64,000 nt of DNA, taken from assembly GCA_002600635.1 (NCBI GenBank), contig CP021374.1:186001-250000 (forward strand), in the 5' to 3' direction. The position numbers were made by a program, and so were the translations under genes. Each line of letters starts with the position of its first letter. Positions within the stretch are counted from its first letter, which is position 1. The stretch is from Rhizobium sp. ACO-34A. GTDB taxonomy: Bacteria > Pseudomonadota > Alphaproteobacteria > Rhizobiales > Rhizobiaceae. The notes under the pieces were generated by a model. The model was not told the origin of the DNA. It saw only the letters and a program-made list of their open reading frames with translations, and did no database searches. Shown piece after piece: positions 45,203 to 54,260 of the stretch.

Positions 45203-47164
45203 ATGTGCGGCATTGCCGGCTATATGATCCCCCGCGAGGCACCGGCTATGCCGGCGCTGCTGCGGCGCATGGCCGGTGTCATCCGTCACCGCGGGCCTGA
45301 TGCGACCGGCATTCATACCGCTCCGGGGATCGGCCTCGCCCACGCCCGTCTCTCCGTCGTCGACGTCGAGGGCGGCACCCAGCCGATGTCGCTTGCCGAT
45401 GGCAGCGTTTGGATCTCCTTCAACGGGGAGATCTTCAACCACGTCGAGCTGCGCGAAAGCCTCAGGCAGCGTGGCCGCATCTTCCGCAGCCGGTCCGACA
45501 CGGAAGTCATCCTGCACCTCTATGACATGTTCGGGCCGGATTGCGTCGATCACCTGAACGGCGATTTCGCCTTCGCGCTCTGGGACGCACGACGCGGGCG
45601 GCTGATGCTGGCGCGCGACAGAATGGGTGTCCGGCCGCTCTACTACACGGAAGCCTGCGAGGGGCTCTACTTCGGTTCCGAGATCAAGGCCTTGTTCGAG
45701 GTGCCCGGTATCGACCCGGAACCCGATCCCTTGGCGCTCGACCAGATCTTCACCTTCTGGTTCCCGCTCGCTCCCCGCACGCCCTTCAAGGACATTCTGG
45801 AACTTCCGCCCGGCCACATGCTGCTGGCCGAGGGGGGAACGACCAGGGTCCATTGCTACTGGCAGCCAAGTTTTCCCGATGCCGAAGAGGCCGGGCGAGG
45901 GGCGGATGAAGGCTCGGTCAAGGAGGAGCTGCGATCCCTGCTGACGGATGCGGTGCGTATCCGGCTCAGGGCCGATGATCCCTGCGGGGCCTATCTCAGC
46001 GGCGGGCTCGATTCCTCCCTGATTTCCGCAATCGCCGCGGAACTGTCGCCCCAGCCGCTGAAGACCTTTTCGGTCACTTTCGATGATGCCGAGTTCGACG
46101 AGGCGGGACCGCAGCAGATCGTCGCCAATGCGCTTGGGACGGATCACCATGCATTGCGATGCGCCGCCGGTGAAATCGGCAGGCTTTTCCCTGACGTGAT
46201 CCGCCATGTCGAGCAGCCCCTGCTGCGCACCGGGCCGGTGCCGCTCTTTGCCCTTGCCGGTCATGTTCGGGAAAACGGGGTCAAGGCGATCCTGACAGGT
46301 GAGGGAGCCGACGAGGTCTTCGCCGGCTACGATATCTTCAAGGAAGCCAAGCTTCGCCGCTTCGTCGGGCGTCAACCCACCTCTCGCCGCAGGCCTCTGC
46401 TTTACCAGCGGCTTTATCCCTATCTGCCGCGCCTCAATCGCCAGTCACCGGCCTATCTCTCTGCGTTTTTTGCCGCGACGCCTCGTCCCGACGATCCGAT
46501 CTATTCGCATCAGCCGCGGTTCCGGGTCACGGCAGGGGCCAAGCTGTTCTTTTCCCGCGCACTGTCCGATGACATCGGAAGTTACAGCGCGCTCGACGAT
46601 CTTCGCGGTCGTCTGCCTGCCGATTTCTCGCGCTGGCACGAACTGCATCAGGCCCAGTATCTGGAAATGACCGGTCTTCTGCCGGGCTACATCCTCTCCG
46701 CCCAAGGCGACCGGGTGAGCATGGCCCATGGCATAGAGGGCCGCTATCCCTTCCTCGACCATCGGCTGGTGGAATTTGCCGCGCGCATTCCGCCGTCGAT
46801 GAAGCTGAAGGGGCTCTGCGAAAAACACATTCTGCGCGAGGTGGCGGGAGACCTCCTGCCGGAGAGCATTCGCGATCGGCCGAAACAGCCGTACCGGGCA
46901 CCTGATGGTGCAGCCTTTATCGGTGAAAGCACGCCCGCCTATGTGCGAGAGCTTCTCTCGGAGGGAACGCTTCGCGAGGCCGGGCTGTTCGATCCCGCAG
47001 CCGTTGGCCGGCTGTTCGGGAAGCTGTCGTCCGGTTCTGCGCCCAGCGCCCGCGACAGTATGGCGCTGACCGGCATCTTGTCGACGCAGCTATGGCATGA
47101 AAAATTTCCTCGCCCTGCGCTGGGCGAGAACGACGCGCATCCAAGGGGAGTGGCCGCTTCATGA
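45203..47164 (+). CDS. asnB: Asparagine-synthase-like glutamine-dependent amidotransferase
   Basis: A 653-residue enzyme. The mature N-terminal nucleophile is Cys2 (MCGIAGY), with the class II glutaminase domain to about 200. The ATP-pyrophosphatase domain carries SGGLDSSLISAIAAEL (about residues 268-283). It would transfer ammonia from glutamine to an adenylated carboxylate. Membership of an operon with an acyl carrier protein and an acyl ligase suggests it amidates a carrier-linked or released acid rather than making asparagine (inference). AAGGAA precedes ATG 45203. Confidence 0.9.
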   Translation: MCGIAGYMIPREAPAMPALLRRMAGVIRHRGPDATGIHTAPGIGLAHARLSVVDVEGGTQPMSLADGSVWISFNGEIFNHVELRESLRQRGRIFRSRSDTEVILHLYDMFGPDCVDHLNGDFAFALWDARRGRLMLARDRMGVRPLYYTEACEGLYFGSEIKALFEVPGIDPEPDPLALDQIFTFWFPLAPRTPFKDILELPPGHMLLAEGGTTRVHCYWQPSFPDAEEAGRGADEGSVKEELRSLLTDAVRIRLRADDPCGAYLSGGLDSSLISAIAAELSPQPLKTFSVTFDDAEFDEAGPQQIVANALGTDHHALRCAAGEIGRLFPDVIRHVEQPLLRTGPVPLFALAGHVRENGVKAILTGEGADEVFAGYDIFKEAKLRRFVGRQPTSRRRPLLYQRLYPYLPRLNRQSPAYLSAFFAATPRPDDPIYSHQPRFRVTAGAKLFFSRALSDDIGSYSALDDLRGRLPADFSRWHELHQAQYLEMTGLLPGYILSAQGDRVSMAHGIEGRYPFLDHRLVEFAARIPPSMKLKGLCEKHILREVAGDLLPESIRDRPKQPYRAPDGAAFIGESTPAYVRELLSEGTLREAGLFDPAAVGRLFGKLSSGSAPSARDSMALTGILSTQLWHEKFPRPALGENDAHPRGVAAS

Positions 47165-47418
47165 TCAATTCCAAGCTTTTGCAGACCGTTCGCGGCTTCA
47201 TTGCCGACAATTTCCTTTTCCGCGCCGAGAACGAAGCGTTGGATGACGACCAGTCGCTGCTGGATAGCGGCATCGTGGATTCCACCGGCGTTCTGGAAAT
47301 CATCGCCTTTCTCGAACAGACCTACGAAATCTCCATCGCCGACAGCGAGATTGTTCCCGAGAACCTCGATTCCGTCGGCCGCATCGCGGATTACGTGGAG
47401 CGCAAGCGCGCCGCCTGA
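47161..47418 (+). CDS. Acyl carrier protein
   Basis: An 85-residue carrier protein. The phosphopantetheine attachment site is Ser41 in GIVDSTGVLEI, preceded by LLDSG; this DST pattern differs from the DSL of fatty-acid ACP and is usual in specialised carriers. The ATG overlaps the asnB stop by 4 nt (ATGA), so translation is coupled. The next gene can load it with an acid. Confidence 0.9.
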   Translation: MINSKLLQTVRGFIADNFLFRAENEALDDDQSLLDSGIVDSTGVLEIIAFLEQTYEISIADSEIVPENLDSVGRIADYVERKRAA

Positions 47419-47445
47419 GGTGCTGCCGGAGAGACGGAAAAGCCG

Positions 47446-48987
47446 ATGCGCATCGAGGATCATTTGCGCGCAAGCGCCCGCAAGCTGCCTGAAAAGGTGG
47501 CGTTGATGGCGGGCGAGACACAGCTGACCTATTCCGGCCTTGATGAAGCGAGTGACAGACTGGCTTCTGTCTTGTTTCGGTCGGGTGTCAGACCTGGCGA
47601 CCGGGTCGTGCTGCTTCTGGAAAACGGATCGGAATTCGTCACATCGCTCTTCGCAATCTGGAAGGCAGGCGCGGTTGCCTGTCCGCTGCATCCGTCCACC
47701 CGGGCGGAAAAGCTTGGACGCATCGTCGAAAGCCTCGGCGCTTCCGCTCTGGTGACGCAGGCTCGATTGCTGCCGACCGCACAAGCCGCTGTTGCGCGTC
47801 GTGACGGTTCGACTGTTCTGCTCGCATGGGGACTGGCGGAGGAGGCGCTGAACGAGGCCGCTGCCCGTTGTGAGCAGCTCCTTGCCGAGGGAACTGACGC
47901 CCCTGCATTGAATAATGACGAGCGCGCACTCGCTTTGATCCTTCATACCTCCGGCTCGACCGGCGAGCCGAAGGGAGTGATGCATACCCATGCGAGCCTC
48001 GGTGCTGCCTGCGCCTCGATCATCGTTTATCTCGGCAATGACGAGAACGATGTCGTCTTCAACGTCCTGCCGTTGTCCTTCGGCTACGGGCTGACGCAGG
48101 TTGTGACCATGGCCATGGTGGGCGGCACTCTGCATCTGGAAAAATCCTTCGCCTTCCCTGCCGCCATCCTCAAGCGACTGGCGGAAACGCGAGCGACGGG
48201 CCTGCCTCTGGTCCCTTCGATGGCTGCAGCGATTGCCAACATGAAAGAGCTGGAACCCGGCTTCCTGCCCGACATCCGTTACATCACCAGCGCAGCCGCG
48301 GCGCTGCCTCCGGCTATCGCCGGCAAGATCAGGCGGCTCTTTCCCGCTGCCCGGCTGCACATCATGTATGGCCAGACGGAATGCATCCGGGCCTTGAGCC
48401 TGCCGCCGGAAGCACTCGGTGCACATCCTGCCTCTGTCGGCTTCGCTATTCCGGGAACGGAGGCGTTCGTCATCGACGAGAATGGCGAACGGGCTGCTCC
48501 GGGAACGGTCGGCGAACTCTTGATACGCGGTCCCCACGTGATGACCGGTTACTGGAACGATCCCGATGCGAGCGCCACCAAGCTGCGGGAAGAGGCTGGC
48601 GGCGACAGCCGTATCCTGCAGACGGGGGATCTGTTTTCCGCCGATGAGAACGGGTTCCTGACCTTCGTCTCTCGCCGCGACGACATCATCAAGTCTCGTG
48701 GCGAGAAGGTCAGCCCGCAGGAGGTCGAGCGGGCGCTTTATGCCATCGAAGGAATCGTGGAGGCGGCCGTGACCGGAGTGCCGGATGACTTCCTTGGTCA
48801 GGCGGTGAAGGCCTTCGTTGTCTTGGCGCCCGGCGTCTCGCTCTCCCATCGGGACATCGTGCGCAGCCTCGCGCGGACACTGGAAGATTACATGCTGCCC
48901 CAGAGCACGGAGTTCTGCGAGAGCCTGCCGAAAACCGCATCGGGCAAATTGCGACTGGGACTGGCACAGGAAACGATTGGGGATTGA
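47446..48987 (+). CDS. AMP-forming acyl ligase, acyl-CoA/acyl-ACP synthetase type
   Basis: A 513-residue adenylate-forming enzyme. Motifs: P-loop LILHTSGSTGEPKGVMHTH, YGQTE near 313, SRRDDIIKSRGEKVSP, and the C-terminal Lys in KTASGKL. It would activate a carboxylic acid as AMP ester and pass it to CoA or to the ACP encoded just upstream. The acid is unknown. Codon use matches its neighbours. Confidence 0.9.
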   Translation: MRIEDHLRASARKLPEKVALMAGETQLTYSGLDEASDRLASVLFRSGVRPGDRVVLLLENGSEFVTSLFAIWKAGAVACPLHPSTRAEKLGRIVESLGASALVTQARLLPTAQAAVARRDGSTVLLAWGLAEEALNEAAARCEQLLAEGTDAPALNNDERALALILHTSGSTGEPKGVMHTHASLGAACASIIVYLGNDENDVVFNVLPLSFGYGLTQVVTMAMVGGTLHLEKSFAFPAAILKRLAETRATGLPLVPSMAAAIANMKELEPGFLPDIRYITSAAAALPPAIAGKIRRLFPAARLHIMYGQTECIRALSLPPEALGAHPASVGFAIPGTEAFVIDENGERAAPGTVGELLIRGPHVMTGYWNDPDASATKLREEAGGDSRILQTGDLFSADENGFLTFVSRRDDIIKSRGEKVSPQEVERALYAIEGIVEAAVTGVPDDFLGQAVKAFVVLAPGVSLSHRDIVRSLARTLEDYMLPQSTEFCESLPKTASGKLRLGLAQETIGD

Positions 48988-48992
48988 GGGAT

Positions 48993-49979
48993 ATGACGGG
49001 GTTCAGCGCAGACGAATTGCGGCTCGATGCAGATGGGGAGATCGCACGGATTTCCGGCTGGATGGTCGAGACCGTGGGAAAGACGTTGCGCAAGCGCGGC
49101 GTCGTGGTTGGCCTTTCCGGCGGGATCGACAGTTCGGTGACCGCCGCGTTGGCGGTCCGCGCGCTCGGGGCGGACAAGGTGTTCGGCATTTTCATGCCGG
49201 AAGATGAATCCGATCCGCAGAGCCTCGAACTCGGGCGGCAGCTTGCGGAGAAGCTTGGTATTTCGACCGCCGTGGAAAACATCGGCCCGATCCTTGTCGC
49301 CGCCGGTTGTTATACCCGCCGCGATACCTTCATCCGGGAGATCCTGCCGGAATACGGCGAGGGATGGCGATGCAAGGTGGTGTTGGAATCGGCTCTGTCC
49401 GGCCGGGGCTACAATATCTCCTGGCTGGTTGCCGTCGATCCCGATGGCCGCGAGTACAGGCAGCGCATGCCGCTCACCGTCTATCTCGGCATGATCGCGG
49501 CCGCGAACATGAAGCAGAGAACGCGCAAGCAACTGGAATACTACCACGCCGACCGCCTGAATTTTGCCGTTGCGGGAACGCCGAACCGGCTGGAATACGA
49601 TCAGGGGTTCTTCGTGAAGAACGGTGACGGTGCCGCCGACCTGAAACCCATCGCCCATCTCTACAAGACGCAGGTCTACCAGTTGGCGGAAGCGCTCGGC
49701 GTTCCCGAGGGCATCCGTCAGCGGCCGCCGACCACCGATACCTGGTCGCTGCCGCAGACGCAGGACGAGTATTACTTCTCCCTGCCTTATCGCGAAATGG
49801 ACCTCAGCCTCTACGCTCTCGACCGGGGAAAGAGCCTTGCGGATACGGCAGCCGTCGTCGGACTTTCGGAAGCCGAGGTAGAGGCTGTTTGGAAGAGCAT
49901 CGAGGCGAAGCGTCGCGTTGCCGCCTATCTCGGCGCCCCGCCGCTGACCATGCTGGAGAAGACGCAAGGCGTCAGCTGA
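48993..49979 (+). CDS. nadE: Ammonia-dependent NAD-synthetase-like protein
   Basis: A 328-residue ATP-pyrophosphatase with the P-loop SGGIDSSV (42-49). It has no N-terminal nitrilase domain, so it needs free ammonia or a partner. It is longer than usual NH3-dependent NadE (about 275) and carries an unusual insertion-rich middle (YGEGWRCKVVLESALSGRGY). ATG 48993 with GAGGG fits, 5 nt after the ligase stop. It could be true NAD synthase, or a relative that amidates the product of this pathway; the first is annotation by family only. Confidence 0.8.
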   Translation: MTGFSADELRLDADGEIARISGWMVETVGKTLRKRGVVVGLSGGIDSSVTAALAVRALGADKVFGIFMPEDESDPQSLELGRQLAEKLGISTAVENIGPILVAAGCYTRRDTFIREILPEYGEGWRCKVVLESALSGRGYNISWLVAVDPDGREYRQRMPLTVYLGMIAAANMKQRTRKQLEYYHADRLNFAVAGTPNRLEYDQGFFVKNGDGAADLKPIAHLYKTQVYQLAEALGVPEGIRQRPPTTDTWSLPQTQDEYYFSLPYREMDLSLYALDRGKSLADTAAVVGLSEAEVEAVWKSIEAKRRVAAYLGAPPLTMLEKTQGVS

Positions 49980-51078
49980 AGCGTTCGCCGATCAGTGGAG
50001 ACCATGTTTCTCCCGCAAGACCGGTGATTAGGGCCTTGCCGCTATCGATCGCCTCGCGAATGTCAGGGTCTTTCGTCTGGGCAACCACGAAGGAACGGCC
50101 GAGGAACAGCGCCTTCTTGCGCAACAGGAAGGGTGTGAGCCATGGCTGGCCAGCACCGCGGATCGCGGCGCAGCCTGCATCGGCGGCGTGGTGAAGCATA
50201 TCGTCCACCATGGCTTCCATCCGTTCAGGACGGGCGAGCGATTGCAGCACCCAGGCGATGCCACCGGGGCGGCCGTAATAGACATGGGCAGCAACCGGTG
50301 CTCCATCCGATCCATAGGCGACGCGACGCACGATCGGGCCGAACTGGCTCTTTTCCCTTGCCTGAGCGAGCAGCCAACCGAGAGATTGCCGGTTCCAGAC
50401 GGGAGCAAGGGGAAAGGCGGGCGCCAGTGCTATCAGTGCTTCGGCAAGCTCGTCTTCCCCGACGGCCTGAAACGCCGGACCTTTTCCGCTCGACGTCTCA
50501 AGACCGAAGGAGGCACCGCCGCCCACTCGTGCGATCCGGTCGGCAAGCGCTCCGAAGGGCTTCAGCAATCTCGCGGCGGGGTGCACGCGGTTCAGGACAT
50601 CGATGCCGGTAGACCCCGGCCGGAAAACCCTGAGCCAGTTCATGCTGTAGGCCGGGATCAGGTCGTGGCCGAGCTTGCGCCACATGCCGAGCGCCGTGGC
50701 GTTGGCTGTCTCGCTGATCGAGACATCCTGCGGACCTGAAAGAAAGGCCCGGATGAGACGTGCTCCGGCCAGCGGATTTTCCTTCGGGCGTTCCACCATC
50801 ATGCTGCCGGCAAAAGCTGCGCGGATTTCCCGGCCACCGATGGTCATGCGGGCGGGATTGACGCCGATGAAGCCCGAGACCTTGCCGGCCTCGTTTACGA
50901 ACACATGCGAAGGCAGGTCCGGGTCCGCGAAGAGATGGTCGATGAAAGTCTGCCGCAGAGCGGTCTCAAGTGCCGGCGAAGCTGCGGTCTCGTCACGAAA
51001 CGTCCGCTGGAAAAGATCTGCGACCGGGGCCAGATCGTCTTTGGTCAAGGGACGGACGGTGGAAGCAGGACTGTTCAA
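49972..51078 (-). CDS. GNAT-type N-acetyltransferase-like protein
   Basis: About 368 residues. The N-terminal GNAT half begins STVRPLTKDDLAPVADLF and has the acetyl-CoA strand region HVFVNEAGKVSGFIGV. A C-terminal half follows (VVRRVAYGSDGAP unlike, rather IVRRVAYGSDGAPVAAHVYY) resembling a second GNAT fold. No ATG or GTG fits; TTG at 51078 is preferred, while the open frame runs further up without conserved sequence. It converges on nadE with an 8-bp overlap of the ends. Substrate unknown; it could acetylate the product of the neighbouring cluster. Confidence 0.65.
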   Translation of the reverse strand: MNSPASTVRPLTKDDLAPVADLFQRTFRDETAASPALETALRQTFIDHLFADPDLPSHVFVNEAGKVSGFIGVNPARMTIGGREIRAAFAGSMMVERPKENPLAGARLIRAFLSGPQDVSISETANATALGMWRKLGHDLIPAYSMNWLRVFRPGSTGIDVLNRVHPAARLLKPFGALADRIARVGGGASFGLETSSGKGPAFQAVGEDELAEALIALAPAFPLAPVWNRQSLGWLLAQAREKSQFGPIVRRVAYGSDGAPVAAHVYYGRPGGIAWVLQSLARPERMEAMVDDMLHHAADAGCAAIRGAGQPWLTPFLLRKKALFLGRSFVVAQTKDPDIREAIDSGKALITGLAGETWSPLIGERFS

Positions 51079-51233
51079 GGGTTCAAATATCCAAAGAGCC
51101 TGAAATCGTGGAAATACCCGAGTTCTACACGACGTTGAGCCTCGTCGCGACTGCAATTTCCCCTGCAGAAGAGTGATAGAGGCCTTCCGGCCATGACGGA
51201 GTGACGCAGCCGCTGGGGAAATAAAGGCGTCCG

Positions 51234-52109
51234 TTACCAGACGGACCCGGGCAGCGCATCCAACGGTATCTTGAGATAGCGCTGGCCGCTTTCCTCCGGC
51301 TCCGGCAGGCGACCGCCGCGGATATTCACCTGAAGCGCATGCAGGATGAGTTTCGGCATTGGCAGGGTCTTGTCCCTCGCCGTCCTCAAGGTGACGAACG
51401 CAGCCTCGTCCTTGCCGTTGACATGCGCGTTGCCCCGCTTCTGTTCCGCAACGGTGGATTCCCACAGCGGTTCGCGCCCTCCCGGCTGATAGTCGTGACC
51501 GACGAAAAGCCTAGTGTCTTCGGGAAGCGACAGGATCTGCTGGATCGAGTTCCACAGCCGGCTTGCGCTGCCGCCGGGAAAATCGGCTCTAGCCGAACCG
51601 CTGTCGGGCATGAAGAGCGTATCGTGAATGAAGGCGGCATCGCCGATCACATAGGTAATCGAGGCGAGCGTGTGCCCGGGCGAAAAGAGCACGCGTGCCT
51701 CAAGCTCGCCTATCGTGAAATTGTCACCCTCAGCGAAAAGGCGGTCCCATTGGGAGCCGTCGGCCGGGAATTCGGGCCAGTTGTAGATGCCCTTCCAGAG
51801 TTCCTGAATTGCCGTGACATGACTGCCGATGGCCGTCGGCGCACCGGTCCGGCCTTTCAGGTAATGGGCGGCCGAGAAGTGATCGGCGTGAGGATGGGTG
51901 TCTAGGATCCATTCGAGTTCCAGTTCCTGCTCTTGGATGTAAGCAAGCAAGCGATCCGCATTGATCGTGGCCGTCGAGCCGGATTTCTCGTCATAGTCCA
52001 GCACCGGGTCGATGATGGCGCATTTGCGCGTTGCCGGATCGGAGACGACGTATTGCACGCTGAAAGTCCGCTTGTCGAAAAAGCCCTGAACGACCGGCTT
52101 GCAGCTCAT
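51234..52109 (-). CDS. Metallo-beta-lactamase-fold hydrolase, ETHE1/persulfide dioxygenase-like
   Basis: A 291-residue protein. The metal motif is THPHADH (71-77), with further ligands in FSPGHTLAS and GHDYQPGG. The pattern HPHADHFSAAHYLK is that of ETHE1-like persulfide dioxygenases or Blh proteins that detoxify sulfide. No rhodanese domain is fused. GGAGAC precedes the ATG at 52109. It is co-oriented with the GNAT gene but separated by 155 bp that hold no gene. Confidence 0.82.
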   Translation of the reverse strand: MSCKPVVQGFFDKRTFSVQYVVSDPATRKCAIIDPVLDYDEKSGSTATINADRLLAYIQEQELELEWILDTHPHADHFSAAHYLKGRTGAPTAIGSHVTAIQELWKGIYNWPEFPADGSQWDRLFAEGDNFTIGELEARVLFSPGHTLASITYVIGDAAFIHDTLFMPDSGSARADFPGGSASRLWNSIQQILSLPEDTRLFVGHDYQPGGREPLWESTVAEQKRGNAHVNGKDEAAFVTLRTARDKTLPMPKLILHALQVNIRGGRLPEPEESGQRYLKIPLDALPGSVW

Positions 52110-52445
52110 GAAAAGTCTCCATTGTTTTCGAAGCGCGCCATCACTCAGGGCGTCGCGCGGTTGGGAAATAACATCGCTGAAAGACAGTTTTTCATTTGCC
52201 GTTTCGGTTCCGGGGCAGGCCGATATCTTCGTTGGTTTTCTCACGGCTGGCGAGAACCCTGCGCCTCATCTCTTCGGATGTGGTCGGGGTGGCGGAAAGG
52301 TTTCGGGCGCTGCAAACGAAGCCTTGAAACTCGTGTGCCGGGCGCGGACCATTTTTTCGCCATATGCGTTGACCAAAGGTAATCGTGTCCCGTCGATCGC
52401 TCGATTCCATATCAGCGGTCGCAACAGCTTTGAAGGAGTACAGGG
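52110..52445. other. Intergenic region without recognised gene
   Basis: 336 bp between divergent genes. I see open frames but none with a ribosome-binding site or a family resemblance. It must contain the promoters of both neighbours. AAGGAG at 52432-52437 serves the DUF992 gene. Confidence 0.5.
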
Positions 52446-52979
52446 ATGAAAAAGATTCTTGCCGTGGCGCTCGTCGCCCTGCCGGTTCTGGCAGGCGCCG
52501 GAGTTGCCGTTTCGGCCGATGCCATCTCCCGTCAGGAACCGGTTCCGGATTTCAAGGAGCAGGATAGCCGCGGTGGCGTCCGGATCGGCTATCTCGATTG
52601 CTCGATCGGTGGCGGCGTCGGTTATGTTCTCGGATCCGCCAAGGAAGCCGATTGCGTATTTACCTCCGCCATCGGCAGCGAGCCGCTCGACCGTTACACC
52701 GGCGTCGTCCGCAAGATGGGTGTCGATGTGGGCTTTACCACCCGCAGCCGTCTGGTCTGGGCCGTATTCGCTCCGACTGCCGGCTATCATCATGGCTCGC
52801 TCGGCGGCCTCTATCAGGGCGCGACTGCGGAAGCGACGCTTGGTGCGGGCATCGGCGCCAACGTCCTCGTTGGTGGTACTTCCGGATCGATCCATCTGCA
52901 GACGATCAGCGTGAGCGGTCAGCTCGGCCTGAACCTTGCCGCGACCGGCACGTCCGTGACGCTCACACCGGAAAGCTGA
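52446..52979 (+). CDS. DUF992 secreted protein
   Basis: A 177-residue protein. A Sec signal (KKILAVALVALPVLAGAG, cleavage near AVSADA) precedes a DUF992 domain with two conserved Cys (YLDCSIGGGVGYVLGSAKEADC) and the pattern GVDVGFTTRSRLVWAVFAP. DUF992 proteins are periplasmic or envelope proteins typical of Rhizobiales, of unknown function. It stands alone and ends in a strong terminator. Confidence 0.9.
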   Translation: MKKILAVALVALPVLAGAGVAVSADAISRQEPVPDFKEQDSRGGVRIGYLDCSIGGGVGYVLGSAKEADCVFTSAIGSEPLDRYTGVVRKMGVDVGFTTRSRLVWAVFAPTAGYHHGSLGGLYQGATAEATLGAGIGANVLVGGTSGSIHLQTISVSGQLGLNLAATGTSVTLTPES

Positions 52980-53038
52980 TCTCGCGGCATCGGCTGCCGG
53001 TCGAGCGATCGGCTGGTGGGCGAAATTCCGTGAAAAAC

Positions 53039-53070
53039 AAGAAGGCGCGTCCAACGGGACGCGCCTTCTT
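53039..53070. terminator. Strong bidirectional terminator
   Basis: AAGAAGGCGCGTCC (53039-53052) and GGACGCGCCTTCTT (53057-53070) form a perfect 14-bp stem with loop AACG. On the minus strand TTGTTTTTC follows, ending the nine-gene operon; on the plus strand it ends the DUF992 gene. Confidence 0.9.
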
Positions 53071-53089
53071 GCATTCTGGATGGAAGAGA

Positions 53090-54253
53090 TCAGCGCTTCA
53101 GGTGTTTGCCCAGCGCGCGGAATATCTGCAGCGTCTGCTGGTCAAGGTCGTCGTCGGCCGGAATGGGCTGGGAAGAAAGCTTGACCGCCGTCATTTCTGC
53201 GTCCGGATCGACATAGATCCATTGACCGTGAATGCCGATGGCGCAGAACTCGCCGGGCACATCGTCGGGGACGTACCACTTCGACCGGTAGCGACCGGAA
53301 GCGAAGAGGTCGGTGAGGTCGCCGCGCGCCCATGCCTGCCGGTCGCCGCCATTGAGGATGTCGTCGATCCAGCTTTCCGGGATGACCTGCCGGCCATCGA
53401 CGCGACCCTTCAGCCGCATCAGCTCGCCGAAACGCGTGAGATCCGCAACCGTGGTGCAGATGCCGCCCGCGGTTCTGGCGCCGCCCTTTCGGTCTACGGT
53501 GATATAGGCGTCGCTTTCCGCACCCATCGGTTGCCAGATGTGGCGCGACAGCAGTTCCGCCATCGGCATGCCGCCGGCGCGTTCGAGGATCCAGCCGAGA
53601 ACGTCGGAGTTGGGCGAAACGTAGTGAAACTTCTCTCCATGCGGACCGGCGTCGTGCGGAAGGGTCGCGACGAAGTCGTGTAGACCGCCTTCATATTCGA
53701 AAGCCTTTGGCGGATCCCAGTCCATCGCCACGCGGTAGCGGGCGACATCGCCCTTCGGATCGAGATAGTCCTCGATGAAGCGAACCGATACGGTCATATC
53801 CAGGATATGGCGGACCGTGCAGTCGCCATAGGCAGAGGAGGCCAGTTCCGGGACGTAACGGATCACCGGCTGGTCGACATCGAGTTCGCCGCGCTCGACC
53901 AGCACACCGGCAAGCGTGCCGGTGAGGGACTTGCTCACCGAAAAGACGATGTGGCGCGTCTCTGCGTCGGTGGTGGGGCCATACTGCTCGGCGATGATCC
54001 GGCCGCGATGCAGGACCATGAAGCCGTCGGTAAAGCTGTCGGCCAGAGCGGCGCTGATGGTCTTGCCACCATCCGTCGAGATCGTCGACAGGTCGAGCTG
54101 CTCGGCGCGGGGCAGGGGATGCGTGTCCTGCCCGGTCTTGATCGGCTGGGTGGTAACCAGCCGGTCGACATGGCTGAAGCCCCAGGTATTGTAGGGATGA
54201 CGACGCCAGTTCTCCAGCGTCGCCTCGGGCATTTCGGTTGTCATTGTTGTCAT
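53090..54253 (-). CDS. Class C beta-lactamase-like serine hydrolase
   Basis: A 387-residue serine hydrolase. The nucleophile motif is SVSK (Ser105, Lys108), and the Tyr motif appears as YVSPNSD. No signal peptide, so it should be cytoplasmic and act as an esterase or amidase, such as the 6-aminohexanoate-dimer hydrolase-like group, rather than as an antibiotic resistance enzyme. It lies 7 nt after the ThDP enzyme gene as the last gene of the operon, so it probably cleaves the operon's substrate or an intermediate. Start ATG 54253; an in-frame ATG at 54382 lies inside the previous gene. Confidence 0.82.
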   Translation of the reverse strand: MTTMTTEMPEATLENWRRHPYNTWGFSHVDRLVTTQPIKTGQDTHPLPRAEQLDLSTISTDGGKTISAALADSFTDGFMVLHRGRIIAEQYGPTTDAETRHIVFSVSKSLTGTLAGVLVERGELDVDQPVIRYVPELASSAYGDCTVRHILDMTVSVRFIEDYLDPKGDVARYRVAMDWDPPKAFEYEGGLHDFVATLPHDAGPHGEKFHYVSPNSDVLGWILERAGGMPMAELLSRHIWQPMGAESDAYITVDRKGGARTAGGICTTVADLTRFGELMRLKGRVDGRQVIPESWIDDILNGGDRQAWARGDLTDLFASGRYRSKWYVPDDVPGEFCAIGIHGQWIYVDPDAEMTAVKLSSQPIPADDDLDQQTLQIFRALGKHLKR

Positions 54254-54260
54254 CGTGTTC

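Noticed and set aside
46939..48849. A 636-codon minus-strand frame across asnB, ACP and ligase
   Set aside because: Antisense shadow crossing three well-supported genes.
53090..54253. Antibiotic-resistance beta-lactamase
   Set aside because: No signal peptide and operon context of catabolic enzymes; the SxxK motif is shared with many esterases.
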